A stretch of DNA of 64,000 bases, from contig JAQOOI010000070.1 of the NCBI GenBank assembly GCA_028554645.1, positions 1,550,001-1,614,000 of the forward strand, in the 5' to 3' direction. The notes under the pieces were generated by a model. That model was not told the DNA's origin. It worked only from the letters and a program-made list of their open reading frames with translations, and did no database searches. This document shows, one piece after another, positions 28,918 through 40,496 of the stretch; the first letter of the stretch is position 1; every line of letters begins with the position of its first letter. The DNA is from Omphalotus guepiniiformis (Eukaryota > Basidiomycota > Agaricomycetes > Agaricales > Omphalotaceae). Made by a program: the position numbers and the translations under genes.

Positions 28918-29840
28918 GATGCAAAGCGTGGAATGGCCTGGGACGATGAAGTAGCTGTGAAGGGAATCCTCGCAGCAAGCTTCGTATATTCGAAGGGGGG
29001 TTTATATATACACTGCTCAACTCGTGGCGCTAAGAATATCGGTTGCAGAGTCGGATGGAAGCAGTCCCTCGGCACGAAGCTTAAGCAAAGGAAGGTGTAT
29101 TATCCGAGCATACCAGAAGAACGCAAGAGATAACAGCCCAGAGGAACCGCCGCTAGGCGAGCATTGTAGAAAGGTGAGACTGATAAGAAGGGAGGAAAAA
29201 CCAGAGTCATATGGGACACTGTGGGTATGAGATTCTGAAATATAAATTAAAACACCAGTGAAAGAGTTCCTTTAAATCATCATGCATGTGATCGTGTATT
29301 TGAACAACACTTGAAGACACCGTCTAACCGCACATCGTGTTTTGCGATTGAAATATAAGTACATTTCTGAGCAAATGGTATTCCATTTTAGCAGTCGTGC
29401 GCGCGATAGTATAGAAGCGCGAATGAACGTACAATCCATCCAGGTATACAAAACAAGTCCACAAAGAGCCGAGAAGAAGGAAAAAAAACGAAATCTAGAC
29501 GCGCTCATGCCTCTACCTTCTTGAGATTCAAGGCCGACATCCATGACGTAACACTATCTCTGAGGGACATGCGGCGCTGCTTGCGCTCACACTGAGCTGC
29601 AACCGTACGTGGGATATTGGTTGGCCGTTCGTTCGTTTCGTCACCAACTGCGCAGAAGAAATACAATACAGTTAGTGCAAGAATTAAGGGCATGAGGAAA
29701 TAAATAAACTCGCCGTAAAGCACTGGTGCGTTGAGCTTGGTGTCAAAGTAAAATGTTAGTGAGCCAGCGGTCATGAATTGCCCGCCTAGTCGGCTCGCTT
29801 CTCCCAAACGAGCGACGACGCATTTCGTTTGAACGCCCTG
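28380..29840. repeat. Segmental duplication, right-hand copy
   Basis: This covers the 5' half of the amidase, its promoter and the 3' end of the TPR/retropepsin gene. It is collinear with bases 1-1320 at high identity. Differences are small indels, the promoter tandem repeat and the membrane-segment deletion in the left copy. Both copies have the same orientation, so the pair are direct repeats about 28.4 kb apart. The exact left limit is unknown because the left copy runs off the window. Confidence 0.85.
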
Positions 29841-31311
29841 AATTCTAAGGGAAACCTCTGAACCCGCTGATTGCAATTGTTTGAGTGCACGTCTTCAAGA
29901 ACTTCTAAAGCCGACTTACGTCTGTAGCTTCCCTTATATCGTAATGCCCTTAACATGTCTTGAGACACAAGCGTGTTCGAACATCCCGTATCAAGAATGA
30001 AATTTGAAACAATTGCCGGTCGGGGAACATCCTTCCAATGTCTTTGCTTCTGTTTCTGTCTTCGTGTCAAAGATTCGTCGGATTCGTCAAGCACGACCAC
30101 AAAGCGCCATGCCATAAGTCCGGTGAGTTTGCCGGACTCGATACGCACTCCGGCACAAGGAATGGTTGATATCTCTGTTGAGGGTACGGTAAGGTCCGAG
30201 CCCATGACTTTGTTCAGATCAGAACGAAGAGGTTGAGCTAGAAACGTCTATTAGTGACGTATCAAATAGACGCTGAAAAGTTACGCACAGGATGATGAAG
30301 AAACTTCAGAATTCGAAGAGGTCGAAGAGACTTTCCTGTGATGTCTAAAGCTAGACAAGGACCATTTCCGTGATGCCACGGAACTCCGGATACTTGGTGC
30401 ACACGTACTCGACGCGTCGGATTTTGGGCCAGGGGAAAAAGAGGAGGGGTCCTGGTTGATAACAGGAGCGGTAGAAAGTGTAGGCTTGGAGGTAGAGGCA
30501 GAGGCTTCATAGTCGAGCAAGAACTTCCGCTTGCTCGGTGAAGGACGAAAAAGAAGTCCAGTAGGCTATATGCGTTGGTAATCTGAGTATGTTGAAGAGA
30601 AGATGATACACGTAGTGCTCACGATTGTGAAAGGAATGGATTGTTCGTCAATAGCTTGGTCAATGACATTGTGGCTGGCATTCACCCGACAGCTACTCGC
30701 GCGGCGAAGGAAAGTTGAACCGTAACCCTTTCTTCCTAGTCGGGCAAGGGCAAGTCCTCTGTTGTACAGAACTTCTGCGGCATAAAGAGTGAATTGTAGA
30801 CCAAGTTCTTCATAATTACTAATTGGAGCAAGTGTGAGTTTCAGCATGCAAAGTAATGCCAAGGATTGCGTACATAAAGTTATTCCCCCTCATCATGATT
30901 TCAGCGTCACAGAAGTCTTGTGCAGCTTGCTCGAAGTTGTTGAGGTTAAATTGACAGGTTCCTCGCAGAAAGTATCTGTCAAGAACGTGAATAAAGCAGA
31001 CAGCTAACAGCAAATTCTGCACACGCACCCAGCCGCAAAGTAATGGTCCATCTTGACAGCTAACGAGAGCTTCTCGATAGCGAGCTGTAACTGGTTCGAG
31101 TACAAATAGATCAAGCCCATATTCGCTACAATTTTAGAAGTATCTGCAATGTCCTTTGACATACGACTTGCTCAACATTCTGAATCTCTGAAAAAAAAAA
31201 TTCTTCACTCACTTCGAATCTTCGTAGCGCCCCAGCGAAGTCATTGGAATCAAAAGCCTGAAGAGCCGCATCCCATGTGTCCAACTCTTCCTTCAAAGCA
31301 GCCAGAGCCAT
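29505..31311 (-). CDS. NoxR/p67phox-like TPR domain joined to a retropepsin-like aspartic protease domain with a membrane segment
   Basis: Exon 1 starts at 31311 with MALAALKEELDTWDAAL. Spliced exons give FEDIADTSKIVANMG, GTCQFNLNNFEQAA, MMRGNN, YEELGLQFTLYAAEVLYNRGL and SHNVIDQAIDEQSIPFTI, then TGLLFRPSPSKRK. That order matches the four-TPR Rac-binding domain of p67phox/NoxR. Instead of the usual PB1/SH3 part the frame continues through a Ser-rich linker, across an intron in phase (SSSS joined to QPLRSDLNKV), into AWRFVVVLD. FILDTGCSNTLVS (catalytic DTG), VSLRIQGVQTKC and RLGGQFMTAGSLTFYF follow, which is a retropepsin-like fold. A hydrophobic segment (FIYFLMPLILALTVLYFF) and a basic tail end at 29505. 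Each domain call is good; the single-transcript model is by eye. Confidence 0.7.
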
Positions 31312-32053
31312 GACAAAGTACTAGGGTGTTATTGACGAGTAGTGATGCTGTTCCGTATATAAAAGAGCAAAGAACCAGGCGCTGAAAGGCGATGAATATA
31401 GCTCCTGAATGATGTTTGGCCGCCTAACATCTTCACCATGGTGAAGATGTTACGTGACTGATTGAATGTCTTCGAACTTTCCGGCCATGCCCACCTACGC
31501 CAGATTGCCGCTGTTACAAGGTATTGCTGTACATGCATTTGTCTGTCCTATCACCGACACCAGTATGGTTTCTTGATGACCAGCTACTAATGCTAGGCAG
31601 CTTGTCTGGTATGTTTTTCAAACAAGATATAGCTGGAAACTTTCAAATCGTTTCAGGTTCAATGGTTCTGGGGAAAAGACGCGATGGACGAGCGCAAGGA
31701 ACTGGAAAGCTCTGAAGAATAGAGTTTCAGTAACGGACGTATATGATTTGGTTCCGTTGAACTTATCAACCAGTTCATGATGAATGAACTTCTAAGAGCG
31801 TGGGTTCATCTGTTTCTCAAGAAACCGTGCCTGGCTATTCATCTTTGTCTTACGGACTTTCAGGTCAGTAGAGACTAGACTCATCTCTGGCAGTAGTAAT
31901 GTTTGTTGATCACTATCTCTTCTTATTTTGTAGGCGTCTTCTGTCTTGAACTGAGTTCTGAGGTGAGTTGATCTCAAAAATCTAGTTCTTGATAGTTTAT
32001 GAATATTCATCTTGCTATGCAGATCTTCCCTGAAGACATTTCCAACTTCGAGA
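31312..32053. other. Divergent spacer between the TPR/retropepsin gene and an amidase
   Basis: No gene is supported. A short perfect inverted sequence (catcttcaccatggtgaagatg, near 31430-31451) is a 22-base palindrome in the upstream region. Confidence 0.5.
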
Positions 32054-34005
32054 ATGACGTCTACCAGTGATGACTACTCGCTTGACCTCCTCCACGCTGG
32101 AGTAATGGAGTTACAGTCAGGATTGGATGCAGGCAGTTTCAGTAGCGTTGACCTTGTGAAGGTGCGTGCAAATGCGCATTTTTAAGCTTCCCATCTGACA
32201 CGGTTCTCAGGCTTATCTTGCACGGATCGAAGAAGTAAACGGACACCTAAACCCAGTTCTGGAAGTTAGTACAGTGGCAATAGAATATGCCGCAGTATTA
32301 GATGAAGAGAGAAAGGTCAACGGTAAACGCAGTATGCTCCATGGAATACCAGTGCTCTTGAAGGTACGTCGCCGATAGATGACCTTGTTGGCTGAGCTGA
32401 TTGATTCTGTGCAGGATAATATAGCCACTGTTGCATCTGAAGGTACAATCTTGAAGTGTATAAATGCTCTCAATCATCAACGTTAAGTCAGGTTTAAGTA
32501 CCACGGCTGGATCTCACGCATTCTTTGGGTCCATCGTTCCGGATGACGCAGGCGTAGTCAAGCGTCTGAGGAATGCAGGAGCCATCATTCTAGGTACGCA
32601 TCTCGCACACTAATTGAAGAAGATATTTCATCAAGCGTATACCTTAGGCAAAACCAATATGTCTGAAATGGCTCACTTTCGCGGTGACGTCCCTTGTGGC
32701 TGGTCAGGCCGTGGTGGGCAATGCAAAAGTGCTTACCACATCAAAGGGGATCCTTGCGGGTCCTCATCAGGCTCTGGAGTCGCTGCTTCCGTTGGGCTTG
32801 CGACCGTGACAATCGGCACTGAGACGGATGGAAGTATCAGCTCTCCATCTTCGCACAACAGCATTGTTGGTATCAAACCTACAGTTGGCTTGACATCTCG
32901 TGCAGGAGGTCTGTTTATCGAACTTTTTCTCTCTGCGCGAACTTGCTTGCTGATGAATTCTTAAATCCATCTTTTAGTTCTTCCTATTTCGGCTACTCAG
33001 GACACTGTCGGCCCTATGACACGCACAGTCGAGGATGCGGCTATCGTGCTTTCGCTAATCGCAGGTGAAGATGTCAATGACCGACGTACCTTGTCCCAAC
33101 CTCAACCCTTGCCGGACTACATCAAAGCTCTCGATGCGAACGCGCTAAAGGGCAAACGTATCGGTGTCCCCAGAACAAGCCTTCCCAAAGGTGAAAGCAT
33201 GAAGGCTGTAGTCGCTGCATTCGAGGAGGCTTTGAAAGTCATGGAGAGTCTTGGTGCTACTATCGTCGATCCCGCAAATCTGCCTTCAGCTCAAGATATC
33301 AAAGAAATGGGCGATAATCTTGTAATGCATGTGGACTTCAAGGCTGACCTTAATGAATATCTCGCTGCGTTGAAGGAAATACCGACTGGTGTTCGAACTC
33401 TAGCAGATTTGATCAAATTCAACGAGGAACATTCTGAAGTGGAACTTCCAGAGGGATATAGCGACCAAGGCAGGTCAGGCACACCAGATTTCGCTGTTTC
33501 TTGCTCTATTGACAATTTGCACCATCAGGCTCATCAAATGCGAAGCGCTCAATGGACGGGACGAAGCATACGGGAATGCCCTCGCACGGAATCTTGAGCT
33601 AGGTGCTTCAAGGGGCATCGACGCCGTTCTAAAGGAGTACAACCTCGATGCTCTTGTTCTTCCCGCCAGAGATACTTCCACACCCGCAGCTTTAGCTGGA
33701 TACCCAATCGTCACTGGTAAATTTCTAAAACTTCACTTTGTCCTTTTGAGTCTTACGAGAATCCTTGTCTTTCAGTTCCCCTCGGCTTTTACCCTGAAGA
33801 TACTATCCCACAATCCCAAGGCCCGGCTACCTGCTATCCAGCCCCTGGATTACCGTTTGGGTTATCGTTTTTCGGCACTGCGTTCTCTGAGTGGACGCTC
33901 ATCGGAATAGCATATGCATTTGAACAGAAGACGAAAATTAGACTCAAAGGGAAGGTTATCCCCGATGCTCTCCCTAGGACGCAGTTGAAGGATGTCATGA
34001 AGTAG
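32054..34005 (+). CDS. Amidase-signature hydrolase without signal peptide
   Basis: This is a complete amidase-signature enzyme on the opposite strand to the others. It starts MTSTSDDYSLDLLHAG with no hydrophobic leader, so it is probably cytosolic. Motifs are KRSMLHGIPVLLK, DNIATVASEG, GKTNMSEMAHFRG (catalytic lysine), DPCGSSSGSGVAASVG (cis-serine) and GTETDGSI (nucleophile). Further features are QDTVGPMTRTVEDAA, KRIGVPR and a C-terminus ending PRTQLKDVMK. Exons join in phase at the sites checked, such as YSDQGR to LIKCEALNGRDEAYG using acceptor ccatcag at about 33528. It resembles the amidases at 26647 and 35779 throughout but is clearly diverged from both. The substrate is unknown. Confidence 0.9.
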
Positions 34006-34704
34006 ATGATATACATGTTGAGAAGCCCTAATGATTCATGATGTTACATTCTCCAGTGATGCTGAATCAAGTATTCATCATTGCAAAGCGATCTTCTTCG
34101 TACTCATCCCCAAGTATCCCGAAGTTGTAGTCTCCTATGAGCCAGTGATGACTCCCTAGACGTTCGCCTATGTTCATGAACTGTCCCTGCTGAATGTCAT
34201 GAATGGGAATCTGGAACCGCCGGAAGAGTTGCCAATTGATTCCAGTTCGAAGAGCATGTCCGCCAATTGCTTCACCTTGTCCTCCGTGTTGAAGATCAGT
34301 TCCTCTCGGTCCTTCGAGCACGCATTTAAGCGCTCATTCCAAGTTCTGCACACTCACAGTGCAGACCTGGTGCAGGCACGCGCTACGCGTACATCAGAAC
34401 ATTCCAGATTAATTTACTTCCTTCCTTCCTTCCCGTTGAGAACGCCTTGTCAACCGGTATCTGTTCCTGACTTTCGCATGTATTTACAGAAACACGTTGG
34501 CGACTGTTGGCGACCGCGGACGATAAAAGCCGTATCGTCAACTAGGTCACAACCTCCTTTCCTTTTTCCTTCTACCACAGTCCTTCGCATTCTCCTTGCG
34601 CCCGGTCGCGCACATTAAACCTTGCCTTTCTTTCATTCCTTCCTTCGTATAGCCCACCTTCGTTGAAGACATCAATCAACGCGATCATTCAAGCCTACAT
34701 AACA
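34006..34704. other. Intergenic region with an unassigned minus-strand ORF
   Basis: An 84-codon minus-strand frame at 34067-34321 reads RLGSHHWLIGDYNFGILGDEYEEDRF near its end and could be a gene fragment, but I cannot place it in a family. The right end carries the promoter and pyrimidine-rich leader (tccttccttc runs) of the next gene. Confidence 0.4.
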
Positions 34705-35445
34705 ATGTTTTCTCGCCTTTCCGCCCTTTTTGTTTCGCTTCTGCTTGTAGCTTGCGCATCTGCACGCCCATTGTGGACTTTACACTCTCGTGCATCTGCA
34801 CTCAACGTAGCGACGTGTACGGACCCCTCGACAAAGCTTGTGGAACATGACTGCAATGTCGCGCTTCTTGGGGTACGTTGGGCATTGCTAGCTGTAGCCT
34901 TTTCTTGTACTGAATGCTTGAATGTGCTTGTGCGTAGCTTGGGGGTGGGATTGCTGGTGCCATGTGAGCTATGGTTATGGTTACCGTCCTAGCGAGAGAC
35001 TGATGTGTTATGAATGTTCCTTAGTGAATTCTTGCGTGTGAACGCACAGAGCACCTCAGCTACAAGCGGTACATGTACCGTGACTGCGACTGCTGTTGAC
35101 GGAGGTAAGGATAACATTTGAACATTTCGGTCTTTGGTTTTCCGTGTTAAACGTATGCTTCAGGCACCACCATCGACATTTCAAAGGGACGTCTCGAGGG
35201 ACATGGTTCCACTAATGGCGGATTCGATGTACGTCCACGTCTCTTCTTCCCAATCAAGCCGTGGCTGATTCACCGTGAACTAAAACCCAGAACCTGCTGG
35301 CTGCTTGCGGTCCGTCTCCGGGATCCATGGTCATTGGAGGAGGCTCGAACAATGGTAAGAGCAACAGATGTTGAGCTTGGGGGCGATAGCACTGACGGTG
35401 ATCGCAGGTGGCAATATCCAGATTGCGATTTCGGCAGCAAAGTAA
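34705..35445 (+). CDS. Small secreted protein with four cysteines, function unknown
   Basis: Five exons (34705-34872, 35050-35104, 35164-35228, 35291-35354, 35408-35445) splice in phase to 129 residues. The first 20 (MFSRLSALFVSLLLVACASA) form a clear signal peptide. The mature part is Gly/Ser/Thr-rich with four cysteines (VATCTD, EHDCNV, SGTCTV, LAACGP), enough for two disulfides, and ends NIQIAISAAK. Five exons for so short a protein is typical of agaricomycete secreted proteins. I do not recognise the family. It could be a surface or effector-like protein. The upstream region is rich in CT. Confidence 0.7.
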
Positions 35446-35778
35446 GCTGGAGAAGTTGGAAAGAAGATTTAATTACAGCTTTGTATTGTGAGGGTGAATG
35501 CGAATCTACTGTGTTGGAATCGATATATGAAGGTTGACACGAGGATCAGAGTGTCGCCAGGATGAGAAACGAGGCGGCACGCCCTTGAGCTTCGAGACGT
35601 TCTGAATAGTATAGGCCGTCGCTTGCGAGCCTGTTGGGTTCAAAATGCTGACTTCGAGGCAACACCAATGTGAAGTTTGTGAACAGAATACCCATTTTTT
35701 GAAATCATACAGAGACAACCGAGAGTGCCCATAGATCAGCAATACAAACAATACACACTGCTAAACATTTTCAACTTC
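35446..35778. other. Convergent spacer with no gene seen
   Basis: This contains the 3' flanks of the secreted-protein gene and of the minus-strand amidase. Short ORFs only. Confidence 0.5.
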
Positions 35779-38085
35779 TCATACAACATCCTTCAGCTGC
35801 GTAGCCGGTATAGCTTCCGGATAAGCTTTCCTCTTCATTCGAGTTTGCGTAGCTTGTTCATACGCATACGCGAATCCAATGAGATCGAAATCGGAATACG
35901 CGGTACCAAAGAAGGCCAGGCCGATAGGTGCCCCGGGTGTGGGGTATAGGGTTTTGAGACCAAATTCACCAATAGTGGTATTTTCTGGAAAGAAGCCAAG
36001 AGGAACTAAAGGAGTGAGGGATTTCAGCCCAATATCATAGGGGAATATAGAAGAAAAACTTGCCTGTGACGATAGGATAGCCAACCATAGCTACACGTAA
36101 GCACGTTAGCCAACGAGGACGAGAATTATGGTAGAAGTGACTCACCGGAGGCGGTCGTCGTTCCAGCGCCAAGCATCACTATAGCATCCACCTTATTATC
36201 TCGAAGTACGGCGTCAATGCCTCTTCGAGCGCCTAGCTCTCGATGGAATTCAAGAGCATCAAAATAAGAAGCATTATAACCCTGAGTCTGCTCCGCCCGT
36301 TCAAACCTGCGGTTCATTCATCCAATACATACGAGTGCACGGAGAAAGATAAAAATCACCACTCACGACTGCTGGTCGTCGTACCCAGGGGGAGTTTCCG
36401 ATTCTGGATGCCTTATGTTGAATTGGATGAGATCTGCGAGATCCCGGACTCCAGACGGATTCTCGACCAAAGAGTCAAAGTATTCGTTGATCTGAATCTA
36501 TGTATCGGCTTCAGAGACGGAACAAAGCGTATGCAGAAAAAAACTACCTTAAAATCGATGCCACAGATGATCGACATATTCCGAGAGGCGATGATCTCAT
36601 CCACGGAGGGAAGTTCGGCAGGTACCAGCGTAGCACCAAGACCTTCTATAGTCTTCAGTGCACCCTCGAACATTTCATACGCATAATGAATATCGGGGAA
36701 GACACCCAGGTCGATGAAACTTCTTCGGGCAACAGCAATCCGTTTCCCGCGAAAAGCATCCTTGTTAAGCGCCTGAGTGTAGTCTGGCACCGGGGATGGC
36801 TGCGCGAAGGTATAGTTGTCGTTAGGATCTGTTCCAGCTATGGCAGATAGAACGATAGCTCCGTCTTCTACCGAGCGGGTCAAAGGTCCGACAGTGTCTT
36901 GATGAATGGATATCGGTATCACTGAATCATCGAAGTTGAATGATTGGAAGAACTACAATAACGATGACACGCACCTCCTGCTCTGGAAGTCAAACCAAGT
37001 GTTGGTTTGATGCCAACTACATTATTCAATGAAGCAGGGCAAGAAATACTGCCGTCCGTCTCAGTGCCCAAAGTGACAGTGGCTAGTCCAATGGACGCAG
37101 CAACAGCAGATCCGGCAGAAGAACCGCATGGACTGATCATAGGGTAATAAGCCCCAGTAGCCTGACCTCCCCGCCCCGACCAACCGTACGAAAGATTTCC
37201 TCTCATACCAGAAAACTCTGATAGATTTGCCTTTCCTGTTCAAAGTTTAGACCAATATTCCAATGCTTCGCAGACAGGCGCACCCAAGATGATAGCTCCT
37301 GCTTTTCGCAGCCTTTTCACTACCCCAGCGTCCTCGGGAACAACAGACCCCAAAAGACTGTATGATCCAGCGGTAGTATTCATTCCTATACGAACGCATT
37401 CATTCAGCAAAAGTATCGTAAGCGAGCAATTGCAATCTCAACCTTCGACAGCGACGGTGGCGATAATGTCCTAGACCTTTTGAGTTAGTGAGGATAAGCA
37501 CAGAACTTCGGTACCCCGTAATTCACCTTCAGCAACACAGGAATCCCATGAAGCGCGCTCCTCTTGCCTTTGACACTTCGCTCCGCATCTAGAACAGCCG
37601 CTTGAGCTAGCGCTGATGGGTTGATTTCAAGGACGGCTCGAAGCGATGGACCTGCGAGGTTGACTTCCTCAATCCGAGCTATGTATGCCTACATATATGC
37701 ATGTCAAATCTTGAGAAATTAATCGAAATATAGATGCCGCTTGGTGACTAACCTTTACAAGATCTACGCTCGTGAAGTGTCCCGCGTCTAAACCTTTCTG
37801 AAGTTCGACTACACCTGCCTCGTACAAGTCTGGACGATGGTACGCGACACTGGCTGTGTTACTGTCCAAGAAACCAAGATTCCATGGGCGTGTCCTTTCC
37901 CAGCTGGTGATGGATAATATTCCCAGAGAAACGATTGCAATGGAAGATATGATCTGCTTAGAGAACAGGAATCCCTTGTTCGACGCGGGGTGAACGGTGA
38001 CATAAGATGAGTCTGTAGAACGTTGTCTGAATCAATTTCATTGCTTCGGTGGTGGTAATCACGAACCTTTCTTCATATCTTGCAT
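35779..38085 (-). CDS. Amidase-signature hydrolase with an N-terminal membrane anchor
   Basis: The first exon is tiny: an ATG at 38083-38085 (or 38074-38076) gives MQDMKK, then a donor (gttcgt). The next exon continues DSSYVTVHPASNKG and a hydrophobic segment (IISSIAIVSLGILSI) flanked by basic residues, a signal-anchor rather than a cleaved peptide. The enzyme part follows: DLYEAGVVELQKG, KRSALHGIPVLLK, GKANLSEFSGMRG (lysine), PCGSSAGSAVAASIG (cis-serine) and GTETDGSI (nucleophile). The C-terminal part runs to AYAYEQATQTRM and ATQLKDVV. Membrane anchoring recalls the FAAH arrangement, but that does not fix the substrate. All exons I followed remain open. Confidence 0.88.
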
Positions 38086-38644
38086 GTACGCCTATAGATT
38101 AGAAAAAGCGCAAGGTTCATTTGAGAAGAAGTTCGAGATTCCGTATTTAATGCTTGGATCAACATGATGGCTGACTGTATGGACCAGAGCCGCCAATTTA
38201 GTTGTGAAAGAGTTGGTGGGTCGCGTGACTGGTACCTATCAGACTGATCAGAATATTTGGAATGTCAATGGTACGTACACCTGGAAGCCCTATTCCTATT
38301 TCTTCCCAGTGACAACCACAGAGTAGTACATCACTCAGAGCGTTGATTGTTCCGAGTGCTGATATCGCTTGCTCAATATCTGCTAGGCTAGTGTTTCTCG
38401 AATCTCAGGACTAAATTACAGTAAGTACTCGCCTCGGTAACTTCTATTGCCTGAATTGCCGTCTGAATTTCAGGCGATAACATGGTGTATAATCTCTTCG
38501 GCAGCCTCTCTGGTTGTTCCAGCTTTCGTACATGCACGACGTCGGATCACTTCTGTCGTTCTCTAGTTGGTTTTGACGGCTTTGAGGAAATACTTATAGG
38601 CAGAGTACACCTCAAAACTCTTCTCTTGCAGGCTAGCAGAAAGG
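38086..38644. other. Divergent promoter region between the anchored amidase and the hydrolase
   Basis: No coding feature is supported in these 560 bases. The two flanking genes are transcribed away from each other. Confidence 0.5.
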
Positions 38645-40160
38645 ATGTCAGCACCTAAACTCAACACGCAAACTTTCACTTTTGACCCCCGCCCACAATA
38701 TCCTCTCTTGACCACCGTCAAACGATACTGGGACCCAACCTCGAACGCGCAAGACGATCCGACAGCTCTGACGCTCGTATTCGCGCACGGAACTGGGTTT
38801 CACAAGGAGCACTGGGAGCCTGTGATAGATGATTTGTTCGAGGTTCTTCAGACGAAGGGGAAACCCGGAATAAGTGTACGGGAATGTTGGACTATCGACG
38901 CGCCTAATCATGGTGATGCTGCGATTTTGAATGAGGGGTATCTACAATGGGGGTATGAACCGATATGTGCGTACGTTCTCAGTAATATGGCTTTCGCGTA
39001 GGTCTGTTTTGTATGTGTTATTGATGAGAGCTGTGTACAGTCCGATGGGAGGAGTATGCCCGTATAATTCACTCCTTCCTCGCAGGATTCGGTAAAGGCG
39101 TCGAGATTAATTTCAACTCTCACAATCTAGTCGGGATAGGTCACTCAATGGGCGCTGTCTCTCTGTAAGTCATCCTTAAACCTCCCCTCTTGCCCTTTAA
39201 CCCTACTTCCTAAAATCGACCTCCCCTACCCCACAGTCTACAAGCCATGAACTATCACCCACCGCTTCCCTTTACCTCTATGATCCTAATAGAGCCCATG
39301 TCAATGAACAAAGCAGCTGCCGAGGGCCCAGGGTCTATGCTTGTTAGCGGTTCGGCAAACCGCCGTGACATATGGTCTTCGAAAGAGGACGCGTATGTCT
39401 CTTTGAAGAATCGAAAGGCATGGAAAGCATGGGATGATAGGATTTTGCGCATCTACGTTGTGAGTCGTATTTCCGTCGTACCTCTCCACCACAGTTCACG
39501 CTTTCCCATCCTAATTCGCCCTCGCCGTGAAAACCGCTCACTACTTACAGGAACATGGAATGAGACCTCTCCCAACTCTGGAGTATCCCGATAAATTAGA
39601 AGGCGTGACCCTGAAGTGCACCAGAAAACAAGAAACGGTCTGTTGTTTCCTTGCCCTTCGTGGGATGACAAAGAAGTAACTCTCCTTGAATTCTTGCAGG
39701 CTTCATACCGAGACAACCTCTCACACACCTTGGTCTATCGAAACCTTTCCACTTTCGCAAAACGTGTCCCGATACATTTAGTTTACGGAGCAATTGACGA
39801 TTACCTGTGAGTACACGCTGGCCCCATATTTCTTCCCGACCATGGCGTCGGTCTAACGAAACTTCACTCCCAACTCACGTCCACATACAGCCCAGCAGAA
39901 GTCAAAAACGACGTTATCAATAACGCAACTGGAGGCGCGCAGAATTTAGCCTCTGTGTCGAGGGTTGAAAGAGCTGGACATCTTGTGAGTCGTTGACCCT
40001 GTCCCTTGCACTTCCCTGATGCGAATTTGCCCTGAACGTGTTTGACGTTTGACTAACTGACTATTAGGCGCCACAAGTCAATCCGCGAGGTGTTGCTGAG
40101 CATGTACTTGAGGCTTTGATGATAACGCCGGGCTTCTCACAGTCTCAAGCGAGACTTTGA
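38645..40160 (+). CDS. Alpha/beta hydrolase, probably peroxisomal
   Basis: The first exon starts MSAPKLNTQTFTFDP and contains LVFAHGTGFHKEHWEP, the oxyanion HG motif. After an intron whose donor is gtgcgtacg the frame gives RWEEYARIIHSFL and the nucleophile elbow VGIGHSMGAVSL. Later exons contain ILIEPM, HLVYGAIDDYLPAE (probable catalytic aspartate) and ERAGHLAPQ (histidine). The protein ends QSQARL with the stop at 40158-40160. ARL fits the C-terminal peroxisomal targeting signal (S/A/C-K/R/H-L). It resembles the fungal Lpx1-like hydrolases. Lipase, esterase or thioesterase activity cannot be told apart here. Confidence 0.82.
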
Positions 40161-40496
40161 TAGAACGATACTGTAGACTTCTTTCTATGCAACAGTACTT
40201 ATACATATGGGAAGTCGGATTTTCCAGGGTGGGCGGGAAGCTGATATATCTTACCAAACATCATGGTCGAAATGGCACCGGGCGGCCCTTTCTAACCCTT
40301 CCTCCTCTGCTAAGTGTGGCTTCGACTTTCTGTGCAACTCCGTGGAAGATGCTCGGCAAGATGCAATGCATAGATCAGTATCAGTTACACCCGCATAGAT
40401 TATATTTCCTCGTGTACTGTTTTCCCACCCTCCACTGCTTCTCTCTTACCACCATCATCAACCGAAGTATCAACCTCGTTCTAAATCTTCAACACT
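40161..40496. other. Spacer upstream of the NLR gene
   Basis: Two overlapping ORFs of 63 and 120 codons are present without recognisable content. CpG is common here (for example cgggcggccc near 40280), unlike in the gene that follows. Confidence 0.45.

Noticed and set aside
26647..38085. A secondary-metabolite gene cluster
   Set aside because: Amidases, one hydrolase and a distant flavoprotein lack any backbone synthase (PKS, NRPS, terpene), and housekeeping genes are interspersed.
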